A DNA stretch of 64,000 nt from Paraphoma chrysanthemicola (taxonomy: Eukaryota; Ascomycota; Dothideomycetes; Pleosporales; Phaeosphaeriaceae), in the NCBI GenBank assembly GCA_020744225.1, contig JAGMWG010000021.1, forward strand, positions 248,001 through 312,000. Direction: 5' to 3'. Positions 13,155-23,217 of the stretch are shown piece after piece. The notes beneath the pieces are model-generated. The model was given only the letters and a program-made list of their open reading frames with translations. It was not told where the DNA came from and ran no database searches. Position numbers and translations under genes: made by a program. The first letter of the stretch is position 1; the number at the start of each line of letters is the position of its first letter.

Positions 13155-15098
13155 ATGTTCGTTCTAATAACTATCTACATCGTCTCACAAGTTGTCTGTA
13201 GCGACCTATATGGTTCCTCAAAACGCTTCCAGATGTCAGAACAGTTAACCAACGCCTCTGATAACCTATCTCCGCTCGAGAGCAGCGACCTACTTATCCA
13301 CAAAGCTGCATACAAAGGCGACATCCCCTTGCTAGCATCTCTTGTGCCCCTGTGCGAGGACATCGATATCCGGAGTGCCTGCAACTGTACACCATTGCAT
13401 CTTGCGATTCGAGGCAACCATGGAGACGCCGTTCAACTGCTCCTGTCTGCTGGAGCAGATTCCACGCTCCAGGACACCTTAGACACTGCAGTGCAACCAC
13501 CTTTCGATGCCGTAGATCTTACTGCTTGGCTAGGTGCTCAGCATGCAATGTTCGCCTTGATTGATGCTGGTCTGGAAATACCAGCCAGTGCATTCGAGAG
13601 AAGCGCATCACTGAATCATGTAGAATGCATGCGCATCATGTTGAGCAAGCTACCTGACCAGAGGTTTTCCGATCAACCAAAACTTGATGGTGTAAGGTTA
13701 GCATTGGGCCGGGCGGCAATCTGCTGGCATTTGGAAGCGGTAGAATTTCTTCTCACCCAAGTGCGCGGATTTCCAGACGAAACTAAGACTGAAGATCGAA
13801 CTGCCCTAGGTATTGGCGTTGCCCTTGCCGTTGACCTAGAACATATCTGCGTCGATGATTGTCGTTGGAGCACCATAGCAAACCCCAAACGGTTGCCGAT
13901 TATACTGGAAAAGCTAGTAGCATCTGGTGCCGATGTGAATACCGAACATCCTGCAACTGGGAATAATGGTTTTTGGACAGTTGTTGAAGATCAAGACCTC
14001 ACGCGATTCTTTCTGGGACATGGCTTGCGCCAAGAAAGCCAGACCAAGAGAGGTCATACTCCCATATTTGGTATCGTTTATAGCGTCAATACTGAGCCTA
14101 CCCTCTTGGAGGCCTTTATAGCCGCTGGAGCAGATGTCAACCATAAAGATCGAGCGCTTCGAACACCTTTACACTATACCGCGAATCGAACTCTTGCCGA
14201 AATACTTTACCAGCATGGCGCGGATCTTTCTGCGAAGGACAGGTATGGCTTGACGCCGCTTCACTCGGCTTGCAAGAACGGACGTCTGGATGTCATTCGA
14301 TACCTGATATCGATGGGCGCGGCAATCGATGAGCCTGCCTCATGTGGATACGCACCGCTACTTTGCAGTCCTAGCAATGAAGAGGACGATTTCGAAGATT
14401 GCTCTTTCCCACTCCACCCTTCGGCAGAACAATGCCCAAGCATTGAAGTCACACGAATACTACTGGCACATGGAGCGAATGTTCATACAGCTACAGTCAG
14501 CGGCCAGACAGCACTGCACGGTGCTGCCCGTATCGGTGACATTGAGCTTGTTCGTTCTCTTGTCGATGTTGGTGCAAATTTTCGAGCTGGAAACGCAAAG
14601 GGCGAAACAACCCTTCACGTTGCAGCACGTATAGCCAGCGTCCAGACCGTGCAGTATCTCATGGAGGAAGGCGCGGACGTTCATGCCGTAACTTTATCTG
14701 GCTAATCTGTAATGCATGCAGCGTGCTCTTCGGGTACTATAACAACACTGCCTGCCATCACCATCATCTTGGAAATGCTACTCGAAGCAGGAGTCGATGT
14801 AAATGCCAAGGACATCACAGGTGCGACACCATTACATGTTCTGTACAACCAGTGCTATAGATCCCGCTTGTGTGATACAAAGGCCCTCAACATGCTTCTA
14901 CGAAGAGGCGCCGATAAAATGGCCGAAGACAAGGAAGGTGAGAGCGTCAATGATCTCGTTGAGAAGGACGACATTTGGACTTGGGATGAAGAAGGGCTGC
15001 TGGAGAGGACTAGAATCTCTACTGGGTATGGGACCTGGCGCGGTGTTAGGGGCCGAGGAAGTTGGATAAGAGGCCGTGGTGGTCCGAGGGGTCACTGA
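13155..15098 (+). pseudogene. Ankyrin-repeat protein gene with one premature stop
   Basis: One frame runs from 13155 to a TAA at 14703-14705 and continues in the same frame to a stop at 15096-15098. Ankyrin repeats lie on both sides of the TAA (for example TPLHLAIRGNHGDAVQLLL and TPLHSACKNGRLDVIRYLI before it; LEMLLEAGVDVNAKD and ATPLHVL after it). About ten repeats are visible, followed by an Arg/Gly-rich tail (RGVRGRG, RGRGGPRGH). The likely start is Met at 13233, since the first 26 residues look unrelated to the fold. A 34-nt GT-AG option across the stop is too short and shifts frame, so splicing does not rescue it. CAA to TAA is a RIP-type change. The promoter would have to lie inside the AT-rich isochore. 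Ankyrin proteins bind other proteins; the partner is unknown. If the TAA is tolerated, a 516-residue product remains. Confidence 0.75.
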
Positions 15099-15456
15099 TC
15101 TGGGAAGATCAGATTCGACGAAGGGACAGTTGGAACAATGAGCGCCGATCGAGGTCTGATTTAACACGTGAGAATGATACAGAACCCATGTATGGGAAGA
15201 TGACACGGCATCAAGGATGGTCTACTGTGCTGGTTGAGGGGAGCAGGAATTAAATCTCACATCAATGACTATTTTCGGTAAGTGCGGAATTGCGCGCATA
15301 CATAGCATTTCGACACCAGTTGCCCATACAAGAAGACAGACCTGTTATTTGCCACGTGAATGCTAATGCCCATGTCATGTCTTACAGAAAGATATCCTAT
15401 GACAGCTTCTGCATTAAAAAAAAGTATTATGTGCATGTATGTAATCATGCATTTCT
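15099..15456. other. Intergenic, convergent 3' ends
   Basis: Between the ankyrin gene and the alcohol dehydrogenase, which converge. Base composition is normal. No gene, repeat or structured RNA was seen. Confidence 0.6.
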
Positions 15457-16583
15457 CTACCCTGCAACTCTGATCACAGCCCGACCTACTAATCTTCCTT
15501 GGTTCATGTCTTCACAGAATTTGTTAATATCCTCTAGCCCACCATGTGTGAGTATTGGGTGCACCAAGCCTCTCGCCGTGAAGTCCAAGGCCTCTTCGAC
15601 ATCCTTCAATGTTCCGACTACACTACCAACCACATTCAACTTTTTGAGACACATCATGATAGGGTTAGCGCCTGCAATGACAGTTGGGTCCTTGGGTAAG
15701 CCAACGCACACCATCGTGCCTCCAGGCCTTAAGAGGTGAGGGGCCTGCTCGTAGCCTGATTTGGTAGCCGCGAAGACAATGACACCATGAGAACCATATG
15801 TTGTGATCTTCATGACCTCAGTGGTGATGTCTGATGTGCTTGTGTAGTCGATGAATCTCTCCGCACCGAGTTTGAGGCACAGGTCGCGCTTGGCATCACC
15901 GCCATCAATCGCAATGACACGCATTCCCATCGATCGGGCGTACTGTACTCCGAAGTGGCCTAAACCTACGGGAATCTGTCAATATATCGTTACTTGGCAC
16001 AGGGTCCGAAGTAACTCTCACCTCCTCCCGCTCCTGGAATGACAATCCACTGTCCTGGTTTCACGCCGCTCCGCTTGCATGCAACGTAAGCCGTCACTCC
16101 ACCGCACATGATGGGTCCAGCTTCCTCGTCCTTGACGCCATCTGGAAGTCGAGTGGCGTAGTGAGCATCCGTCAATGCGTACTCCTGGAAAGTTCCCGCA
16201 ATTGTGAACCCCGAGTTCAGTTGTTTCGGACAATGGCACTCGTCCTGACCGTTGGTGCAAAACTCGCATCTACGGCAGACAGATGCAATCCACTTGATGC
16301 CAGCGCGATTTCCAACTTGCCAAAGGTCTTTCACGTTGGATCCTACAGCAACAACAACGCCGGCACCTTCGTGGCCGGCGATACCTTGAGTAACACCCGA
16401 CATTTTGAATGCCCATTCATCATGGAGTAGAGACTTATCAGAGGCGCATAGACCCGAGTAATTGATCTTGACCAGTATCTGATCCGGGCCGGGCTCCTGC
16501 ACAGGCACTTCCTGGACGGTTATGATCGCATCCTCTCCGGAGCCTTGCTTCACAGCGGCTTTCTGTGTGCGGGGGAGGCCCAT
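15457..16583 (-). CDS. Zinc-dependent alcohol dehydrogenase (ADH1-like, medium chain)
   Basis: Two exons, 16583-16022 and 15965-15457, with a 56-nt intron (15966-16021; donor GTGAGA, acceptor CCGTAG), give 356 residues, the usual size for yeast-type ADHs. It should interconvert primary alcohols and aldehydes with NAD(H) in the cytosol. The catalytic zinc ligands are suggested by GLCASD and GHEGAG. The structural zinc site is the four-cysteine run CRRCEFCTNGQDEC. The splice junction rebuilds the nucleotide-binding loop GAGGGLGHFG, and an acidic residue at the end of the second strand (VIAIDGG) favours NAD over NADP. The start is MGLPRTQK; the frame extends upstream only through a GTG. No targeting sequence is evident. 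The exact substrate cannot be told. Confidence 0.93.
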
Positions 16584-17476
16584 TTGGATCCAATCTTTGT
16601 GAGATGGTGACGGACTGTTGATCACTCAAACGACGGAGAATGGTCAAAGGTGATTGGTAACGAGGATGGTTGAGAAGAGTGCTTTTTTCCGAGAGTTGCT
16701 TTAACATGAAGTCACCAACCTTTAACTGTCCCCCGACCGGTGCCGCACCGGTACCGCACATGCGGGGTTTATAGGCGACTTAAAGGAATTTCAGATGATC
16801 CTGCCCAGTAGGTGGGACTCTCACTGTGATTTTCCACGCGCGCTTCGGGTCATGTTCACGTGCTTGTAACAGCCGGGCGCGTTCAATGCTAGACTTGCGG
16901 TGATTCTCCGTTATTGCGCCAATGGCATTGCATGTTTGCTTTCGGCTATCATGTGTACGACATGGATTGCCAGCGTGCCACGAGTGAAAGCCGAGTGTGA
17001 CTTGTTGTGAGGGGTCCACGGTTTTGGGGGGTTACATTGGTTGAAGTGTCCAAGGTTTCGACGCGTATTGCGGGGTCCTTATCCGAGGCTATTATTCTGA
17101 GGCCACGGAATTCTTTCTATGAGTGTAATGTATCAGTCAGAGGGCCAGTGATTGTGAACTGGGCATTCAGATGGCTCAGCGAACACCTTAGGATACTGTC
17201 ACGGAGTTCATTTGAGCGTTATATACGTGATGATGCACCGTGGACGAACGAATATCGCGCCCTGGCAAAAGATCGCCCAATACTGGTCAACGATAGGAAA
17301 TGATGTACTATCTCTAGGTTCTGATTCATTGTCTGGTGGAGGGGTTGAACCTCAGCTCATGTTATCCATGAGTTTCACTTACTCGTACAGTCTTCTTTCA
17401 AGCATATGCAGAAAATTGTACGCCAATCCATGCAATCCCAAAACCGAACGCCGCGCTCAAAAGAAAAAAACAAGTG
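16584..17476. other. Intergenic region upstream of the alcohol dehydrogenase
   Basis: About 0.9 kb between the start of the dehydrogenase and the 3' end of MET2, both on the minus strand. It should hold the dehydrogenase promoter. I saw no further gene or repeat. Confidence 0.5.
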
Positions 17477-19107
17477 TCACCAAGCAGTAATGTCATCGAC
17501 TTCGGCCTCTCCGAATGTACTTGTTTTTGTAGCAGCCATGCCTGTTTCAGTTGACACAACTCCAGGGACGGGAGATCTACTCATGATGTCTGGGAGGACG
17601 GCTTTCAGGAATGTTGCCAAATGTCCATTGACCTGCTCAAACTCGAGCAGGAAGGCATCATGGCCATCAGGAGAATCGATGGTCTTCAGCGTTGCATGCG
17701 GAATATGAGCCGCAAGTTCTTGCTGCTCAGCAAAAGTGAATAGTCCGTCGGACTGTATACCAAGTACAAGTGTGGGTTGCTCAATGAGGGACAACGCGTA
17801 ATGAAGTGCGGAAACTGCATCCATCGAATCTGGATCTCTACCAGGAGGATAGCGGTGCCTGGAGACATCGTGGGTATCCAGCTTACGGGTGATAGCTATA
17901 TAGCAATTGGCGTCGAAGCGTTTGATAAACTTTTCTGCTTGGTAACGTAGGTATGATTGTGCAGAGAAATAATGAGGCGCATGGCGTTGACCTGATATGG
18001 TTATTTGATTAGTGCCATTGGCGGTACGTTGGTCGTGTGGAGGTGTAGAGGGGTTTGAAGCGTCGTGGAACTCTGGGTCTGCTTGTTTGGCGGCAGCGAA
18101 AACGCCTCCGGTGGCCAGGGCAGTAGAGCTGTTAGTTCGAGAGGCCATTCGTGGCGATCCAGCATGTTTGTGCCCATGATTGTGAATTGCCCAGTGTTCG
18201 TGTGATGGATGCGAAGGAGTCGATGGCCGCGGCACGACATTTATGCTTTGCTTCTTGGAAAGGTCCGGGGTGTTGCGGCCAAAGCGCGATTCAAACGAAT
18301 CACGGCTCCGGTATGTCAGCAGTGCAGACATGCGAGCGGCCCCCAGTCCAGATGATGGGGGGTCATCGAAGGTGTAGTAGCCGTCGTCGTACTTGGGGTC
18401 GCTGTAGATGCTCTGGCGCTGGGCTTCTCCCCAGCTGATGCCCCAGGCACTGTAGCGGGCAGAAGTGGCAATGGGTATGATGCACTTGACGTATTCGGGG
18501 CCAAAGTAGGCAAATTCAAGGACAAGCATGCCGCCCATGGATCCGCCAATGACGGCGGCAACCTGCTTCACGCCGAGGTGGTCGAGAATGAGCTTGAAGA
18601 TATGGACGTCGTCTCTGACTGTTGTCAGCGGGAACTCGGGCCCGTACAGGCCCAGCGACGCGTCGCCGTCCCTTGCCGTCACGGGGCTTGCGCTGCCGTA
18701 GGGGCTGCCGAGGCTGTTCATGCACACGACGAAGAAGCGCGACGTGTCGAAGGCCTTGCCCGGGCCGCCCAGCAGCGGGCCCCACCAGTCGCCCACGTCG
18801 GCGCTGCCCGTGAGCGCGTGGCAGATGACCATAGCGTTGTCGCCGCCCGGCGCAAGCGTGCCATATGTCTTGTATGCCACGGGCACATTGTGTAGCACCA
18901 CGCCCGACTCGAGCGTCACGTGGGGCAGAATGGCGAATGTCTGGTCGGGAATGAGTTTGCTGAAGGGATTTTCTGGTTGCGCGGCGACTCGTGCTGCCGG
19001 CCTGTTAGAAGTGCGCAATGGAATGCAGCCCATGGACACTCACTGTACGTCGTGCTCGTGCTGGTGCTCACGGGGGCGCCATTGACACTAGCAGTAGCAG
19101 TAGCCAT
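17477..19107 (-). CDS. MET2: Homoserine O-acetyltransferase
   Basis: Transfers acetyl from acetyl-CoA to homoserine, feeding O-acetylhomoserine to methionine synthesis. Exon 1 is 19107-19044, a 50-nt intron (18994-19043, donor GTGAGT, branch TTCTAAC) follows, and exon 2 is 18993-17477: 526 residues. The acceptor at CCGGCAG restores the conserved frame; the nearer AG sits too close to the branch A and gives the wrong frame. Alpha/beta-hydrolase features are NAMVICHALTGSADVGDWW, the nucleophile elbow GGSMGG, and a C-terminal DSPDGHDAFLLEF carrying the catalytic His, with the Asp expected near QSDGLFTF. A low-complexity His/Ser/Thr-rich insert of about 90 residues sits between the lid and the C-terminal part, as in other fungal enzymes. 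The gene is divergent from the ketoacyl synthase, 313 bp away. Confidence 0.95.
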
Positions 19108-19420
19108 GACGGCGCGTACTTTCTGTGTAAGTTACGATCGCGCCTGCCTTGCAAATTGCGTGGTGTTGACGGTCGCATGTTGCGGGGACTCATCTTTTTG
19201 GTTGTGATTCACTCCACTCCACGCCCGCGCTAACGTGGGGTTTTGCAAAGCTTGGCGCCGTGACGTGCTTCCACCCCGGTCGAGCTCGGGGGTTTGTACA
19301 TCATGCATAGCCACACGTGTGGCTTGTGCGCCATTGCCAGTGGTCTGAGCGACGTAGACAGTGCTTCGTGCACATTTAGTGGACCTCCACCGGCTCTCAC
19401 ACATTCCTCCATAAAATGCA

Positions 19421-21062
19421 ATGCGAAGAGTGGTGATAACGGGCTTGGGGCTAGTGACACCTCTGGGAATTGGTTGCCACCCTGTTGCCCTTCCCGACCA
19501 CACGCGTGCTGATTCTGCGCAGGTGTTCGCCGGACGTGGAAACGCCTTCTTGAAGGGCATTCTGGCGTTGTTTCGTTGCAACACCGCAAACCTGAGTTCG
19601 CTACACTTCCCAGCCAGATCGCTGGTCTAGTTCCCGAAGGTAGAAGGATTGATGGAAAGTGGAACGCGAAAGAGTACGGGTTGACCTCTGGGGTGCGTTA
19701 CCACTACGTTCTTTGACCGCATGGCTCACATATGCAGGATGAGCGACGCATGGCGCGCTTTGCTCAATATGCCATGGTCGCTGCCGAGGAGGCCTTGACG
19801 GATGCAAATTGGTTTCCAGATCAGGAAGTGGATCTCGAGGCTACAGTATGACAGTCATTATATGCTTGGCGTGCCATTGCGCTAACCAAGGCCAAAGGGC
19901 GTATATGTGGGCTCTGGCATTGGAAGCTTGGATGATGTGTACGACACAACAATTGCCTTTGAGAAAGGAGTATGTACCTCCATCTCGTGGTACTTTTCGT
20001 TTACTGATTCGCAGCAGGGATACCGCAAAGTGTCACCGCTCTTCGTTCCTAGACTGTTGATTAATCTCGCTGCTGGACATGTTTCTATGCGATTCGGTTT
20101 CAAGGTATACGGCTTTCTCAGCTGACTGCTCATAATCCACTTGCTGAGGTGAATAGGGCCCAAACCATGCTGCGACCACAGCGTGTACAACTGGCGCACA
20201 TAGCATCGGCGATGCGGCTCGTCTGATCCAGTACGGTGATGCTGAAGTAATGGTTGCCGGAGGATCTGAATCCTGTATCCATCCACTCGCCATATCTGGG
20301 TTTGCGCGCGCAAGAAGTCTCGCCACGGACTGGAACAATTGTCCGACGGAAGCGAGCCGGCCCTTTGACAGGGATCGAGCAGGATTTGTGATTGGTGAGG
20401 GAGCCGGTGTTGTTGTACTGGAGGTATGCATGGCTCTTACGCTCTTCGATTACAGCTGACCATTGTAGGAATTGGAGCATGCAAAGCGTCGAGGCGCAGA
20501 CATTTACGCTGAAATCGCTGGCTACGGCCTTTCTAGCGACGCTTACCACATGACAGCTCCTCGTGAGGATGGTCAGGGGCCACGTCTTGCCATGAAACAT
20601 GCTCTTCGCCATGCTGGTATCAAACCTAGCGCCGTAGACTATGTCAACGCTCATGCCACGAGCACCCCATTAGGCGACGCAGCCGAGAACAAAGCCATCA
20701 AGGAGTTGTTGCTGCTAGGCGAGGATGGAAAAGCTAAGGCTTTTGAGATCAACGTCAGCAGCACAAAAGGTGCCATTGGGCATCTTTTGGGAGCCGCAGG
20801 AAGTGTCGAAGCTATTTTCACCGTACTGGCAATGCACCATGTAAGCCTCTCTGCTTCTGAGATGTCTTGAATGATCGATGGCTCACACACACAGAACACT
20901 TTGCCACCGACCCTTAACCTCTCGAATCCCGGCAATCCACCCGAAGATTTTGATTGTAATTACGTCGCTGGGGTTGCTCAGCAAACAGTAGTCAATGTGG
21001 CCCTTTCAAACAGCTTCGGCTTTGGCGGCACTAATGCTTCACTCTGCTTTCGTAAGGTTTAG
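19421..21062 (+). CDS. CEM1: Mitochondrial 3-oxoacyl-[acyl-carrier-protein] synthase (KAS II type)
   Basis: Eight exons (19421-19472, 19523-19692, 19738-19845, 19898-19969, 20018-20104, 20157-20423, 20469-20840, 20895-21062) separated by introns of 45-54 nt encode 431 residues, close to bacterial FabF. It condenses malonyl-ACP with acyl-ACP; in fungi the stand-alone enzyme acts in mitochondrial type II fatty-acid synthesis that supplies lipoate precursors. The catalytic triad is visible: Cys in TTACTTGAHSIGDA, His in VNAHATSTPLGD and His in GAIGHLLGAAGS. The glycine-rich tail SFGFGGTNAS is intact. The start is the first in-frame ATG after a stop. The resulting N-terminus (MRRVVITGLG) begins directly at the catalytic fold, so no cleavable presequence is apparent. 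The seven introns contrast with the intron-poor neighbours. Confidence 0.93.
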
Positions 21063-21373
21063 AGTATATACCGCAATCGAGAACATAGCAACCTCACGCA
21101 TGAACGGAACGAGCATAAATTGGTCTAGCACCTGTTATACTATGACGTTGTATAACTCCTAAATGTTTGATGGTCATAGACATATCACTATGAATCGATT
21201 GCGGGGTAGCTTCGCGATAACAGCTGGAAGCCCCACCACGCGACGTCTCCATCACTGCTCACATGGCGATTTCGAATCATCATCGGTAATCGAATCTCGA
21301 CTCAATTTCGCATTCATATATTCTTGCGTTCGACGACATCCTTCATTATATACCGCTTACAAGGATCGCGATC
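21063..21373. other. Intergenic, probable promoter of the NiCoT gene
   Basis: 311 bp between two plus-strand genes. TATATA-type runs occur near 21062-21070 and 21349-21356. No gene was seen. Confidence 0.45.
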
Positions 21374-22778
21374 ATGTCGGATGTACTCCCTGCAACGATC
21401 AATACTGTAGTTCCGCAGTCCAAATCATCCTTCTTCGGCCAAGTCTCGACGAAGGCGTCGCACTTTCATTCGCGGATACCTTACATTCAAAAATTGCCAT
21501 TCCCCGCAATTGCTATCATAGTCGCGCTCATACTTGTAAATCTCTTCGTTTGGGCAGCGGTTGGCGTGGTGTTGGTGAGATGCATTGAATATGACCCGAC
21601 AACGATGGCGAGCTGACGAGTCGGACCATAGCACTGGCACGCGCCTCTTGTGTCTACAGCTATACTGTCTTATACTCTTGGTCTTCGGCATGCTTTGGAT
21701 GCAGACCACATCTCTGCTATCGACCTGATGACACGTCGATTGATTGCGTCAGGTCAGCGCCCGGTCACAGTAGGGATGTTTTTCTCACTTGGTCACTCGA
21801 CCATTGTTGTTGCCACTTCACTGGTGGTTGCTGGGACAGCTGCGGCGGTCTCGTCCAAATTCGACAACTTTGAACGAATCGGCGGCATCATTGGCACGTC
21901 CGTATCTGCCGCGTTTCTGCTGCTGCTTGGTCTGATGAATGTCTACATTCTCTACAAGTTGATTGTGCAGATGAACAGGATGATCGCAACCGATCCTGGA
22001 GCTGAGCATTTGGAGTTTAAGATACAAGGTGGTGGCTGCCTGTTCCCCATATTACAGCGGCTCTTCAAGCTTATCGACCGACCTTGGAAGATGTATCCAC
22101 TCGGCGTCTTGTTTGGTCTTGGATTCGACACATCCTCAGAAATTGCTATCCTGGGTATCAGTTCTATCCAGGCAACGAAAGGAACTTCTATATGGCTGAT
22201 TTTGATTTTCCCTTTGCTGTTTACAGCTGGTATGTGCTTACTGGACACAACGGATGGCGCCTTGATGATGAGCTTGTACACAAGTACACAGCTGGCACGA
22301 GATTCGATTGCGATCTGCTACTACAGCATCGTATTGACTGTGATTACAGTAATCGTGGCAACGATCATTGGCACAGTGCAATTTCTCAACCTCATCTTGA
22401 ATGTTGCAGAGCCCCAAGGCACATTCTGGGATGGTGTGGAAAAACTTGGTGAGGCTTGGGATATTGTTGGTATGTTGTACGATTTTATGATTGACGCGAA
22501 GCTAAAGAGCACCAGGAGGGGCTATATGTGGAACTTTCGTTGTATTTGGTGGACTGAGTGTTTTGCTTTACAAGCCTTGGAGACGCCGTATCGACAAGAA
22601 GCGAACACACAACGCCCACTTTGAGCCCTTGCCACAGGACCCCAGTACCCTGCGACCGGAGAATGAGGAACGCCCTGAGTACTCGGAGGGGGCAGCCCAA
22701 AGCATCATGCCAAAGGTCGCTGACATGGATGTACAATCCCTCTCAACAGCCGATGATGCTGGGCAGGCCCAACGATAG
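21374..22778 (+). CDS. High-affinity nickel/cobalt permease (NiCoT family)
   Basis: Three exons (21374-21574, 21632-22469, 22516-22778; introns 57 and 46 nt) give 433 residues. The NiCoT signature helix is clear: RHALDADHISAID contains the HX4DH metal-selectivity motif. The second family motif appears as LGFDTSSEIAILG, and the third lies around LFTAGMCLLDTTDGALM. Several hydrophobic segments fit a polytopic plasma-membrane protein of about eight helices. The first junction (VGVVL to HWHAPLVSTAIL) needs the acceptor at 21631, because the later AG breaks the frame. The second junction restores GGAICGTFVVFGGLSVLLYKPW, the last membrane segment. The hydrophilic tail is acidic and Pro-rich. Nickel uptake would serve urease; Ni versus Co preference cannot be read from sequence. 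Confidence 0.93.
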
Positions 22779-23217
22779 AATAAGTCCTAGATGCCTAGAG
22801 GGAGTGAACGTTGCAACCAGAAGTACCACGTGAGGTTGTCTATACTTTACAAGTGTTGAACATGTCGTTTGTCTACGTCAACCTCGAATCAGAGCCATAG
22901 GTTGTTAAGGATGAACCGAATTCGAGCGAAATTTGGCCGCCATCTGGGATAGCTTCGCTTAGAGCGATGTGACAGAAAGCATGGGCGAAGTGGATAGCAT
23001 CTCGCAGAGGACAAGCGAGCCTTGGAAGCTTTACGCAATTAGCGCCTTAGTTTGCGATGAACAAAAACCTGTCCAAGTTTAGACGTGCGAGTTCATGATA
23101 GATTCACAAATAGATTTGACAGGTGACATTGCTCTCAGTAAGTACTAATACATGAATGTCAAATTTTAACACCGTGAAACCTGCATATGCCACTCTTGCT
23201 CCTGTTGCAACACGAAA
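22779..23217. other. Intergenic, convergent 3' ends
   Basis: 439 bp between the converging permease and midasin genes. No coding potential or repeat was noticed. Confidence 0.5.

Noticed and set aside
14688..14721. Possible intron removing the stop in the ankyrin gene (GTAACT...GCATGCAG)
   Set aside because: 34 nt is too short for these genes (45 nt or more), and splicing would shift into a frame that stops after six codons, while the unspliced frame continues with ankyrin repeats.
18151..19233. Plus-strand frames opposite MET2
   Set aside because: Antisense shadows in a GC-rich gene; MET2 motifs are unambiguous on the minus strand.
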